Assembly (NCBI GenBank): GCA_002454335.1
Contig: DKIP01000105.1
Coordinates: 1 to 14,755 of the forward strand
Length of the DNA stretch: 14,755 nucleotides
Direction: 5' to 3'
From: Cytophagaceae bacterium UBA6715
GTDB lineage: Bacteria > Bacteroidota > Bacteroidia > Cytophagales > Spirosomataceae
The position numbers were made by a program, and so were the translations under genes. Positions 6,066 through 14,597 of the stretch are shown here, piece after piece (the first letter of the stretch is position 1; the number at the start of each line of letters is the position of its first letter). The notes under the pieces are model-generated. The model did no database searches. It was given only the letters and a program-made list of their open reading frames with translations, and was not told the DNA's origin.

Positions 6066-8354
6066 ATGAGTGATTCAAAATTAGACCAAATTATTCACGA
6101 CACAGAAGATTCCTCTCAGGGGAATCTTTTGTCGTTCCTACAGCCCAAGAACTGGAAGATTAATTTGATGGCACCCCGCGAAGCCAAACGCAAAGTGGAA
6201 AAGTCGATGCAAAAGGCGCAAGATACGATTGCGAAAGCTCGTTTTATTTCCCGAGACTTGTCATGGTTGAAGTTTGATGAGCGTGTCTTGGATCAAGCGC
6301 GCGATGTGGAAAAGAGTTTATTTGACCGACTGAAATTTTTAGCAATTACTGCATCGAACTTAGATGAATTTTTTACGATTCGGATGGGTTCTTTGTACAA
6401 TTATTTAGATTTTGGGAAAGAACGCACCGATTATTCAGGTTTGCGCGAAATACCTTTTAAGCAAACACTGATTTCTTCCGCTCAGGAATTTAGTCAAGAA
6501 AAACACCGACTTTTCATCGAAGAAATTCTGCCTTTATTTCCCGAAAATGGATTAATGTTGGCAACGCTGGATGATTTATCGGCCGACGAGCTTGCAGACG
6601 CGGAGGCATATTTTCATCGGACAATTTACCCGATGTTGACCCCCATGGTTTTTGACCATACGCATACTTTTCCTAGTTTATTGGCAAAAACGCTCATTTT
6701 TGGTGTTGTTACGGTTGGTTTTGCTGATAAGAAAAATGCCAAAGGGAAATACGAGAAAGACCGTAAGATTTCGTTTGTTCAGATACCGTTGAATTTGACG
6801 CGTTTATATGTGATTGAGCGGGATGATAAAGTTTTGTTCTTGCCCATTGAGCAAATTATTCGTCATTATTTGCAGGTACTTTATCGGAATGTTGAGATTG
6901 AATCAACTACTTTGTTTCGCATTACACGAAATGGCGATTTTGATGTGGTTGAACATGAAGATACCGAAACCGATTTTGTGGATGAGGTTAAGAAGAAAAT
7001 TAAAGACCGAAGACTCGGTCGTGTTACGCGCGTGGAGGTGGAAGAAAATCATTCTGATTTTCTGCTAAATGAAATGTTGAAACGCTGGACATTGGAAAAG
7101 TCGGATATCTTCATCAAGAAATCCATCTTGGATTTTACGGCTTTTTGGCAAATTTTAAAGCATCCAGAATTCAAAACTAAATTGGCTCCTAATCCTACCG
7201 TTGTTCCCCCCTTGGGACTTAAGTCGGTGCACATAGGCGACATTTTTGAAACGATGAAACGTGGTGATATTTTATTGCATCATCCGTATAATAATTTTGA
7301 GCCGGTTATTCAATTGTTGGAACAGGCAGCTGAGGATTCTCAAGTTTTAGCCATTAAGATTACTTTGTATCGTATTTCCAAGCATTCTCGCATTGCGAGT
7401 GCATTATTGCGTGCTGCGGAAAATGGCAAACACGTATCGGTTTTGTTTGAAGTGAAGGCACGTTTTGATGAGGAGAATAATATTCGTGAGGCGACACGAT
7501 TGCAAAAAGCGGGTTGTTTTGTGATTTACGGTATTCCGGGTTTAAAAACACATACAAAATTGTTGCAAGTCATTCGCAATGAAGGATCTCATGTCATGAG
7601 TTATGCCCATTTATCCTCTGGTAATTACAATGAAGATACGGCGAAGCTCTATACCGATTTAGGCTTATTGACAACGGATTCGAGGATTACACAAGATATC
7701 TCAGAGTTTTTTAATGTAATTACGGGCCATTCGATGCCTACGCATTATGAGCATTTGATTACGGCTCCGCGGGATATGCGTAACCGACTTATCGAGATGA
7801 TCGATGAAGAAATTGAAAATCATAAGCAGGGGATTCCGGCGGGTATTTGTTGGAAAATAAACTCCTTACAAGATTTAGAAACGATGGAAGCCCTTTACAA
7901 GGCTTCTAAAGCGGGGGTGCCGGTTTTATTGATTATTCGTGGCATTTGCTGTATACGTCCACAGCGTGCCGGATTGTCAGATAATATCTTCATCAAATCG
8001 ATTGTGGGAAATTATTTGGAGCATACGCGTCTTTATTATTTCCATCGTGGAGGTGAACCCAAAGTTTATGGCGGTTCGGCAGATGTGATGGTTCGAAGCT
8101 TTGATCGTCGGATAGAATCTCTTTTCGAAATGGTAAATCCACGTGCTAAGCATATGGCCATCACCATTTTAGATTGGAATTTAAGGGATACGGTGAACTC
8201 TTATGAAATGCAGGAAGATGGAAACTATTGGAAGGTAGAAAGTAGTGAGCCTTTTAATATTCATCAAGCATTTTATCGAATTACTGAGGAAGATTTAATA
8301 GAACAACTTACCTTTGAAAAATATACGGTCAATTTGACTCAAACTGAAAACTAA
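6066..8354 (+). CDS. ppk1: Polyphosphate kinase 1
   Basis: Reversibly transfers the gamma-phosphate of ATP onto inorganic polyphosphate chains through a phosphohistidine intermediate. The 762-residue chain shows all PPK1 domains. The N-terminal domain opens with RFISRDLSWLKFDERVL near residue 61 and has the ASNLDEFFTIR block. A head domain follows, then two phospholipase-D-like C-terminal domains. H496 in LKTHTKLL fits the autophosphorylated His (H435 in E. coli), and H515 in AHLSSGNYN fits the second catalytic His. Typical blocks include ITLYRISKHSRI and GICCIRPQ. Compared with E. coli PPK (688 aa) it has about 60 extra residues before the conserved start, highly charged and probably disordered or helical. 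A later start at Met35 is possible, but the annotated ATG sits two nt after the previous stop, consistent with coupling. Confidence 0.96.
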   Translation: MSDSKLDQIIHDTEDSSQGNLLSFLQPKNWKINLMAPREAKRKVEKSMQKAQDTIAKARFISRDLSWLKFDERVLDQARDVEKSLFDRLKFLAITASNLDEFFTIRMGSLYNYLDFGKERTDYSGLREIPFKQTLISSAQEFSQEKHRLFIEEILPLFPENGLMLATLDDLSADELADAEAYFHRTIYPMLTPMVFDHTHTFPSLLAKTLIFGVVTVGFADKKNAKGKYEKDRKISFVQIPLNLTRLYVIERDDKVLFLPIEQIIRHYLQVLYRNVEIESTTLFRITRNGDFDVVEHEDTETDFVDEVKKKIKDRRLGRVTRVEVEENHSDFLLNEMLKRWTLEKSDIFIKKSILDFTAFWQILKHPEFKTKLAPNPTVVPPLGLKSVHIGDIFETMKRGDILLHHPYNNFEPVIQLLEQAAEDSQVLAIKITLYRISKHSRIASALLRAAENGKHVSVLFEVKARFDEENNIREATRLQKAGCFVIYGIPGLKTHTKLLQVIRNEGSHVMSYAHLSSGNYNEDTAKLYTDLGLLTTDSRITQDISEFFNVITGHSMPTHYEHLITAPRDMRNRLIEMIDEEIENHKQGIPAGICWKINSLQDLETMEALYKASKAGVPVLLIIRGICCIRPQRAGLSDNIFIKSIVGNYLEHTRLYYFHRGGEPKVYGGSADVMVRSFDRRIESLFEMVNPRAKHMAITILDWNLRDTVNSYEMQEDGNYWKVESSEPFNIHQAFYRITEEDLIEQLTFEKYTVNLTQTEN

Positions 8355-8374
8355 TTTACACCAACATCATACAA

Positions 8375-9613
8375 ATGGAAAGATTTACTGGCTTATTGGG
8401 GATTGTTTTAATTTTAGGCGTTTCCTTTCTAATGTCCAATAACCGTAAGGCAATTAATTATCGCACCGTAGGGGTAGGACTTCTACTACAGGTGGGATTA
8501 GCCGTATTTATTTTAAAAACAGAAGTAGGACAAGCGACCTTTCAATGGTTAGGGGATTCCATTAATACGTTATTGGGTCAAGCCGACAAAGGTGCACAAT
8601 TTGTGTTTGGTTCCTTAGTTGATCGTAAGTTGATGTCACAGGCATTCGGAGCCGGCAATGATTATATCTTTTTCTTTAAAGTCGTTCCTACCATTATTTT
8701 TGTCGCTGTTTTAGTGAATATGTTTTATCACTTGGGCGTACTTCAACGTGTCGTTTCGACGATGGGAAAAGGTGTACACTGGTTGATGGGCGTGAGTGGA
8801 GCAGAGGCATTGTCTAACGTTGCATCTACATTTGTAGGTCAAGTAGAGGCTCAAATCATGATTAAGCCTTATCTGAAGAATATGACGAATTCGGAGTTGA
8901 TGGCATCCATGACAGGTTCTTTTGCTTGTATTGCTGGGGGCGTTATGGCCGTTTATATTTCTTTAGGAGTTCCTGCGGCCTATTTATTAGCGGCGAGTTT
9001 AATGGCTGCACCGGGTGCATTGGTAATCTCGAAAATTATGTTCCCAGAAACGGAGAAGTCGGAGACCGAAGGTTTGGTAAAAATGGACATTATAAAGACA
9101 CATGCCAACTTAGTGGACGCGGTGGCTGCCGGAGCGAGCGAAGGCTTGAAAGTAGGGATGAATGTGATAGCGATGTTAATTGGTTTTATTGCCTTAATCG
9201 CTTTGGTTGACTTAGGTTTAGGACATATTGGTGCATGGATTAACATGCCTACACTTTCCATGAATTTAATTTTAGGAAAGGTATTTTCCGTATTTGCTTT
9301 TGCGATGGGCGTTCCTGCACAAGATGTGGAAGTGGCGGGTGCTTTGATGGGTAAAAAGATGGTGGTCAATGAGTTTGTTGCGTATTTAGATATGGTTCAT
9401 TTGAAAGCGACCTTAGATCCAAAGACAATTGCGATTACGAGTTTTGCTTTATGTGGTTTTGCCAATTTTTCTTCGGTAGCCATCCAAATTGGTGGTATTG
9501 GCGAATTAGCACCCTCGCGTCGTTCCGATTTGGCAAAATTAGGCTTTAAAGCCTTGATTGCTGGAACTTTAGCTTCGTATTTATCCGCAACATTAGCCGG
9601 TTTATTATTGTAA
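8375..9613 (+). CDS. nupC: Concentrative nucleoside transporter (CNT/NupC family)
   Basis: Inner-membrane symporter that imports nucleosides, driven in this family by H+ or Na+. The 412 residues are mostly hydrophobic helices. An N-terminal helix pair is followed by the CNT core. Family signatures are NVASTFVGQVEAQ (148-160) in the region of the substrate-binding hairpin, SFACIAGGVMAVY, a central EGLKVGMNV segment, VVNEFVAY with the conserved N332-E333-F334, and FALCGFANFSS near 357 followed by GGIGELAP. The commonly seen GQ(T/S)E motif here reads GQVE, so the substrate or ion preference may differ; this cannot be settled from sequence. The gene begins 20 nt after ppk1 and ends one nt before dnaG, so it is almost certainly co-expressed with dnaG. 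Confidence 0.92.
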   Translation: MERFTGLLGIVLILGVSFLMSNNRKAINYRTVGVGLLLQVGLAVFILKTEVGQATFQWLGDSINTLLGQADKGAQFVFGSLVDRKLMSQAFGAGNDYIFFFKVVPTIIFVAVLVNMFYHLGVLQRVVSTMGKGVHWLMGVSGAEALSNVASTFVGQVEAQIMIKPYLKNMTNSELMASMTGSFACIAGGVMAVYISLGVPAAYLLAASLMAAPGALVISKIMFPETEKSETEGLVKMDIIKTHANLVDAVAAGASEGLKVGMNVIAMLIGFIALIALVDLGLGHIGAWINMPTLSMNLILGKVFSVFAFAMGVPAQDVEVAGALMGKKMVVNEFVAYLDMVHLKATLDPKTIAITSFALCGFANFSSVAIQIGGIGELAPSRRSDLAKLGFKALIAGTLASYLSATLAGLLL

Positions 9614-9614
9614 T

Positions 9615-11564
9615 ATGCGCATTGATCCCGAAACCGTCGAGCGAATTAAGCAAACGGCTGCTGTGGCAGACGTGATTGGGGATTATGTAACGGTAAAGAA
9701 AAAAGGGGCTAACTATTGGGCTTGCTGCCCATTTCATGGTGAGAAGACGCCTTCTTTTTCCATTTCACCTAGTAAAGGAATTTATAAATGTTTTGGTTGT
9801 GGTAAAGCAGGCGATTCCGTTCGTTTTATCATGGACATTGAGGGCCTAGGCTACGGCGAGGCTTTACGTCATTTGGCCAAAAAATATGGCATCGACATCC
9901 AGGAAGAGGAGATGACGGACGACCAACTCCTTCGCCAAAATGAGCGGGAGAGTTTGTTGATCATCTTAGAATATGCCAAAGAATTTTTCAAGAAACAATT
10001 AATGGAATCCGACGAAGGGAAGTCCATCGCTTTGCCTTATTTTAAGGAGCGAGGTTTCTCGGATGCAACGATACAAACCTTTGATTTAGGTTATAGCCCA
10101 GAAGTCTGGGATGTCTTTTTGAAAACAGCGCTCAAGCATGGTTTCAGTCAAGAAATCATCGAGAAAGCAGGTTTAGTCACGAATAAAAACGATGAAGGAA
10201 AAGTCTATGACCGTTTTCGTAATCGCGTTATTTTTCCGATTCATAGTGTTGCTGGCAAGGTCATTGCCTTTGGGGCACGTATTCTAAAATCGGATGCTAA
10301 GAATCAAGCCAAATACCTCAACTCGCCCGAAACTGTTGTATATCACAAGTCGGCGACCCTGTATGGTATCGCGCAGGCAAAAAATGAAATCCGCCAAAAA
10401 GATGTTTGTTATCTCGTAGAAGGGTATACTGACGTGATTTCCTTGCATCAGGCGGGCATTAAAAATGTCGTGGCCTCATCCGGTACGTCGTTGACGATTG
10501 AGCAGATTAAGTTGATTGGCCGATTTACCAACCACGTCACGGTTTTGTATGATGGAGATTCCGCGGGGATCAAAGCGGCATTACGTGGAATGGATTTGAT
10601 CTTAGAAGAAGGTTTACAAGTGAATTTGGTTGTCTTCCCGGAAGGGCAAGATCCTGATTCCTTTGTGCGGTCTATCGGTAGCGAGGCATTTATTGAATAT
10701 ATTCAAAAAGAATCGCGGGATGTAATTTCGTTCCAAGCGAATTTATTCATGAAGGAAGCGGGGGATGATCCCTTCAAGAAATCCGAATTGATTAAGGAAA
10801 TGGTGCAAAGTATCTCCAAGATACCGGATGCCATCCAGCGGAGCTTGTTTATCCAAAAGACTTCGCAATTGATGCGTTTGGAGGAGGATGTTCTCTTGGC
10901 TGAAATGAATAAGTTGCATTTGAAGAAAGTGCAACAAAAATCTATGCCAACGCTTTCTCCACAGAATGAAGCGGAGTTGCAAGCTATGTTTGAGCCAGGT
11001 CCTGAGGTCGATGAACCTGTGGAAGTTCAAAATTTGGCTTATTACCAAGAATTGGAATGTATGCGATTATTGGTCAATTATGGACATTTGGAAATAAGTC
11101 CTGAAAAAGCGCCTGGTGTGAGTTTATTGCAATATCTGTTACATGAATTAGAGGAAGTGCAATTTCAAACCCCTTTATTCAAAGGCATCCTGGATACGTG
11201 TCGGAACGAATTCGCACGTGGGGTAATTCCGGAACCATCCTTTTATTTACATCATTCCGAGGAGGAGGTTCAACGCTTTGCCATTGATGCTTCGTCGGAT
11301 AAACATATTTTATCAACGGTATGGCGAGATCGACATGAGATTAGGGTGAGAAAGGATGAGGAACTTCTTGAAGATTTCGCATACAAGAATATTTTGCGTT
11401 TGCGTAAGGTGTACAACGATCAGCATATTAAAGATGTCATGGAACGCATGGATCAATATGTAGGTGATCCGAATGAAATGAATGATTTATTGCTTGAATT
11501 TATTCATTTAAAGGAAATTCAGAAAAATATTTCGCAGGAATTGGGGACAGTTATTGAAAAATAG
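9615..11564 (+). CDS. dnaG: DNA primase
   Basis: Makes the RNA primers for lagging-strand and initiating DNA synthesis, recruited by the replicative helicase DnaB. At 649 residues it is full length. The N-terminal zinc-binding domain has the CHC2 pattern C38-x2-H41 ... C59-x2-C62 (CPFH, CFGC). The RNA polymerase core contains KVIAFGARIL, and a TOPRIM subdomain has E269 in LVEGYTDV and the D313-G-D315 metal site in LYDGDSAG. The C-terminal part (about 430-649) is less conserved, acidic and helical, as expected for a helicase-binding domain. The ATG lies one nt after the transporter stop, which fixes the start and implies coupling. In many bacteria dnaG neighbours rpsU and rpoD; that arrangement is not present here. 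Confidence 0.97.
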   Translation: MRIDPETVERIKQTAAVADVIGDYVTVKKKGANYWACCPFHGEKTPSFSISPSKGIYKCFGCGKAGDSVRFIMDIEGLGYGEALRHLAKKYGIDIQEEEMTDDQLLRQNERESLLIILEYAKEFFKKQLMESDEGKSIALPYFKERGFSDATIQTFDLGYSPEVWDVFLKTALKHGFSQEIIEKAGLVTNKNDEGKVYDRFRNRVIFPIHSVAGKVIAFGARILKSDAKNQAKYLNSPETVVYHKSATLYGIAQAKNEIRQKDVCYLVEGYTDVISLHQAGIKNVVASSGTSLTIEQIKLIGRFTNHVTVLYDGDSAGIKAALRGMDLILEEGLQVNLVVFPEGQDPDSFVRSIGSEAFIEYIQKESRDVISFQANLFMKEAGDDPFKKSELIKEMVQSISKIPDAIQRSLFIQKTSQLMRLEEDVLLAEMNKLHLKKVQQKSMPTLSPQNEAELQAMFEPGPEVDEPVEVQNLAYYQELECMRLLVNYGHLEISPEKAPGVSLLQYLLHELEEVQFQTPLFKGILDTCRNEFARGVIPEPSFYLHHSEEEVQRFAIDASSDKHILSTVWRDRHEIRVRKDEELLEDFAYKNILRLRKVYNDQHIKDVMERMDQYVGDPNEMNDLLLEFIHLKEIQKNISQELGTVIEK

Positions 11565-11585
11565 CGTATTTTCGTTCACGTTAAA

Positions 11586-12095
11586 ATGAAAAGAATTCTA
11601 TCCATCATGCTATTGTTCGTTCTCCTGTATCAGGCAGGCGGCTTTGCTTTGCGCTTTATTGCGCAGGATACGGATACATTTGAAGCAGGGGAGACGATTG
11701 TCGTTGAAATGCCTATTTCTTTGCCCTATCAAACGGATTGGGATGCTCCTCAGGAAGTATCCGGAGAGATTCGTCAAGGCGATAAATTTTACCAAATGAA
11801 AGACCAGCAGGTCATCGATGGTAAGATTGTAACGACCTTGGTTGCAGATCAAAATGCCCGTGATCGTTTCTTGGATTTAGCTGCACAGGTGAATGAACAC
11901 ATGTCGGACCAACCCGAAAAGGCACCTGCCAAATCTAAATTAATCAATACCCTTGTAAAAGAATATTGTGCGCATGCGTCAGCATGGGTTCTTTATATTA
12001 TGGAATGGCCTGCTACGCTACAAGCGCCATCGCATGAAACGTTACCTACCTTGGCATTTTCTGCCGATTTCTTTTCACCTCCAAGGCAAGCTTAA
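11586..12095 (+). CDS. Small exported or membrane-anchored protein of unknown function
   Basis: The 169-residue product has one hydrophobic segment at residues 4-24 after a Lys-Arg start, fitting an uncleaved signal anchor or a signal peptide. The mature part is predicted soluble and envelope-located. Visible motifs are LPYQTDW (about 47-53) and GEIRQGDKFYQM (about 62-73), followed by a short strand-turn-strand stretch, a helical acidic/Lys-rich segment, and a Pro-rich C-terminal tail ending in SPPRQA. From memory, similar proteins with a PYxTDW motif and a GEI...FY motif occur in Bacteroidota next to outer-membrane receptor or metal-handling genes, but I cannot verify this and no function is claimed. 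It starts 21 nt after dnaG. TATTTTCG at 11567-11574 nearly matches the -7 consensus, so it may have its own promoter or read through from dnaG. Confidence 0.82.
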   Translation: MKRILSIMLLFVLLYQAGGFALRFIAQDTDTFEAGETIVVEMPISLPYQTDWDAPQEVSGEIRQGDKFYQMKDQQVIDGKIVTTLVADQNARDRFLDLAAQVNEHMSDQPEKAPAKSKLINTLVKEYCAHASAWVLYIMEWPATLQAPSHETLPTLAFSADFFSPPRQA

Positions 12096-12115
12096 ATTTT
12101 CTCGATACTTTTTTG

Positions 12116-12141
12116 TTTTGAAGGTCTATTGACCTTTGAAA
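12116..12141 (+). terminator. RNA hairpin in the gap before the outer-membrane barrel gene
   Basis: AAGGTC (12121-12126) and GACCTT (12131-12136) are perfect inverted repeats around a TATT loop. In RNA the stem extends outward through two G-U pairs and three A-U pairs to 11 bp (12116-12126 with 12131-12141). It lies 20 nt past the stop of the 169-residue gene and 26 nt before the next ATG. No T-run follows directly. It could end the upstream transcript, shape the leader, or be an operator for the barrel-lipoprotein pair. Confidence 0.5.
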
Positions 12142-12167
12142 CCTTACGTGTATTTTAAAATTTAAGC

Positions 12168-13052
12168 ATGAAAAAAATCATACTACTGCTTTGTCTGGCA
12201 CTACTAGCCGGCAAAGCTGCCAATGCGCAAATGCCGCATGATGGCATTTATATGAATAAAAAATTAGCCTGTGGGGCTGTCATTTATGGGAATTCCTCTT
12301 GGACGAATTTCTGGGAAAATCAATTATTTCGTGATAACAAGAATATCGGCCGTTTGACTACGGAATCCGTATCGGCCATGTTAGCCTATGGAATCACCAA
12401 GAAGCTCAATGTAATCGCCGTCGTTCCCTATGTGCGCACCCATGCGTCAAAGGGTAATTTGATGGGGCAAGAAGGTCTTCAAGATGCTTCTTTGTGGCTA
12501 AAGGCGAAAGGCTATTCTTCGCATGGGTTAACTTTGCATGGGGTGGTGGGTCTCAGTGTTCCCGTTTCGAATTATGTACCTGATTTTTTGCCGATGTCCA
12601 TTGGAATTGGTTCAAAGGCATTGATCACCCGGGGTATGATTTCGTATGATTTGCCCAAACACCTTTATTTGAATTCCTCTATTGCGTATCAAATGCGAAG
12701 CAATGTGCGTGCGGACCGCGATGGGTATTTAGCTGGAAGTCGTTTTTATAATACTTCTGATGTTGCGGTTCCAGATGCTTTTGACGCTGCTCTTCGTTTG
12801 GGTTACTTGAAAAAAGATAATCAATTGGAGCTTTTTGCGGAACACTTTTCGTGCATAGGAGGTGATCATATTCGTCGGAATGACATGCCATTCATTACAA
12901 ATGATATGACAATGACGTCGGTGGGTGTTTATGGGAAATTCCAGCCGAAAACCTTGGGTGTTAATGCGAAGGTTGCTTATGTGGTGGATGGTCAAAATGT
13001 GGGCCAAAGTTTTAGCCTTTCCGTGGGGGTGTTATACCAATTTAAATTATAA
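12168..13052 (+). CDS. Outer-membrane beta-barrel protein, transporter-like
   Basis: 294 residues with a cleavable signal peptide (residues 1-20, hydrophobic core, ANA before Gln21). The mature chain alternates hydrophobic and polar residues in strand-length stretches, for example VSAMLAYGITKKLNVIAVVP and LTLHGVVGLSVPV. It ends in a strand closing with Tyr-Gln-Phe-Lys-Leu, whose terminal aromatic and hydrophobic pattern suits BAM-dependent barrel insertion. The strand-turn-strand layout resembles the family of phenol-degradation-linked outer-membrane transporters (MetA-pathway barrels), but this is judged from pattern only. The GDHIRRNDMPF segment near 231-241 may be a loop. No TonB box or plug is present, so it is not a TonB receptor. 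It ends four nt before the haloperoxidase-like lipoprotein gene, implying joint expression. Substrate unknown. Confidence 0.8.
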   Translation: MKKIILLLCLALLAGKAANAQMPHDGIYMNKKLACGAVIYGNSSWTNFWENQLFRDNKNIGRLTTESVSAMLAYGITKKLNVIAVVPYVRTHASKGNLMGQEGLQDASLWLKAKGYSSHGLTLHGVVGLSVPVSNYVPDFLPMSIGIGSKALITRGMISYDLPKHLYLNSSIAYQMRSNVRADRDGYLAGSRFYNTSDVAVPDAFDAALRLGYLKKDNQLELFAEHFSCIGGDHIRRNDMPFITNDMTMTSVGVYGKFQPKTLGVNAKVAYVVDGQNVGQSFSLSVGVLYQFKL

Positions 13053-13056
13053 TTCG

Positions 13057-14571
13057 ATGAAATATATCTATACATTATTAGTTTTTGTCTTGCTGGCCTC
13101 TTGCACGAAAGAGGTGGATATGGTGGTTGACCAACCTTACGTTCCCTCTAATCTGGATGTTAATGCGGGTGGATGGAAAACCTTTATTGCGTCCGATATT
13201 AGTGTATCTACTCCTGTTTTGGTAACGGATGCTACTTATTTGAAGGAAATCGATTCCTTGAAAACGGTGGTTATCCCTTCGTTGACTGCTGCTCAAAAAA
13301 CAGCCGTTCAATATTGGGGAGCTGGTGCCGTAATGCGTTGGAATGAAATTGCGCGTGAATTAGCGGCAAGATACAATCAAGCTCCCGCTGCGAATGCGGC
13401 TGGCATTTATCCCGTGCCGAATGCAGCAGATCCTTTGGCGGATCCGCGTTTTCCATTCGCAAATCCACCTTATACGGCGAGGGCTTTAGCTTATTTGAGT
13501 GTGGCGCAATATGATGCATTGGTGACTGCTTGGAAATTTAAGTATCAATACAATCGTAAAGCGCCGTATGTTGTTGATACAACGATTAAGCCTTTATTGC
13601 CGGTTACATCCTTGCCAACATATCCTGCTGAAGATGCCGTGGTGGCTCAAGCGAGTTATGTGATTTTACTGGCTATGTTCCCCGGGGAAGGTCCGTTTTT
13701 GGCTGAAAAATTAGCGGAGGCGAAAAATGTACGGGTTTGGGCTGGAATGAATGTGGGCTCTGATGTTGCAGCAGGTGTAAAACTTGGAGGAGCGGTGGCT
13801 GCTCAAGTCATGGCGCGTGCGAAAACGGATGGAATGAGTGCAGCAAATAACCAAGCGATTGTTCCGGGTTTAATAGCAAATTCCAAGTCTTTGGGCTTTG
13901 TAAATCCATGGGCAAGCCAAGAAATTCCTGCACGTCCACCGATGTTACCTAATTATGGCGCTGTGAAAACATGGAATTTTGATCGTGAAACGATGGTATC
14001 GATTCGTCCGCCCATTCCTTATTTAGAGGGATCGGCTGAATTCAAGAAGGATTTGGCTGAATTGGAAGCAATCAATAAAAATCAAACGCGTAACCAAGCT
14101 GCGATTGCGAATTATTGGGCAGATGGTCCAGGTTCGTATACGCCACCAGGGCATTGGCATCGTTATGCATGCGCGGCAGGAGTTGAGGCCAAATATTCGG
14201 AAGTTCGTATGGCAAGAATGTTGGCCTATGTTGGGACTGCCTTAATGGATGCAGGGATAGCTTGTTGGGACACTAAATATTTCTACTACAGTCCACGTCC
14301 TCAACAGTTTGGTTTAAAAACCTCTGTGGGACTTCCTAATTTCCCCAGTTATACGTCTGGGCACTCCACCTTTTCATTTGCGGCAGCATCGGTTTTGAGC
14401 TCTTTTTTTCCTACCAAAACAAGTTTGTTTAGTGCCTATGCGCAAGAAGCATCTGATTCGCGTGTATATGGGTTAATACATTTCCGTGTTGATTGCTCAA
14501 TGGGAGGGAAGCATGGTAAGTTGATCGGAGATTATGCGGTGAAGCGTGCCAATGCGGATGGGGCACAATAA
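13057..14571 (+). CDS. Lipoprotein with vanadium haloperoxidase / PAP2 phosphatase domain
   Basis: 504-residue envelope lipoprotein. The signal peptide ends in a lipobox LASC with Cys16. The start at 13057 is chosen because it begins this signal sequence four nt after the barrel gene; the frame is open further upstream but only as overlap with that gene. The C-terminal domain has the complete anion-binding site shared by vanadium haloperoxidases and type-2 acid phosphatases: K407-x6-R414-P415, S434-G435-H436, and R469-x5-H475-x3-D479. H436 and H475 match the acid/base and vanadate-linking or phospho-acceptor His of the family. The helical N-terminal part (about 60-400), with Ala-rich blocks, fits the bacterial haloperoxidase-like architecture better than small PAP2 enzymes. 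Sequence cannot tell halide oxidation from phosphatase action. Its location suggests work on envelope or extracellular substrates, possibly delivered or released through the adjacent barrel. Confidence 0.85.
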   Translation: MKYIYTLLVFVLLASCTKEVDMVVDQPYVPSNLDVNAGGWKTFIASDISVSTPVLVTDATYLKEIDSLKTVVIPSLTAAQKTAVQYWGAGAVMRWNEIARELAARYNQAPAANAAGIYPVPNAADPLADPRFPFANPPYTARALAYLSVAQYDALVTAWKFKYQYNRKAPYVVDTTIKPLLPVTSLPTYPAEDAVVAQASYVILLAMFPGEGPFLAEKLAEAKNVRVWAGMNVGSDVAAGVKLGGAVAAQVMARAKTDGMSAANNQAIVPGLIANSKSLGFVNPWASQEIPARPPMLPNYGAVKTWNFDRETMVSIRPPIPYLEGSAEFKKDLAELEAINKNQTRNQAAIANYWADGPGSYTPPGHWHRYACAAGVEAKYSEVRMARMLAYVGTALMDAGIACWDTKYFYYSPRPQQFGLKTSVGLPNFPSYTSGHSTFSFAAASVLSSFFPTKTSLFSAYAQEASDSRVYGLIHFRVDCSMGGKHGKLIGDYAVKRANADGAQ

Positions 14572-14597
14572 ATGGGTTTTCTTAAAACATACATGTT

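Noticed and set aside
8980..9369. 129-residue reading frame on the minus strand within the transporter gene
   Set aside because: It is opposite a clearly conserved CNT gene, has low-complexity Ala/Ile/Lys/Pro composition, and shows no recognisable motif, so it is a shadow of that gene.
12925..13056. Upstream extension of the haloperoxidase-like gene by 44 codons
   Set aside because: It would overlap the barrel gene in another frame and bury the lipoprotein signal peptide, which begins exactly at the ATG at 13057.
3857..13056. Similar TTTAAATTA sequences before the starts of gyrB and the haloperoxidase-like gene
   Set aside because: Short A/T-rich matches before start codons are expected in this group, and one copy lies partly within coding sequence.
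14577..14588. GTTTTCTTAAAAC inverted repeat after the haloperoxidase-like gene
   Set aside because: The five-pair, mostly A-T stem with a three-base loop is too weak to call a terminator.
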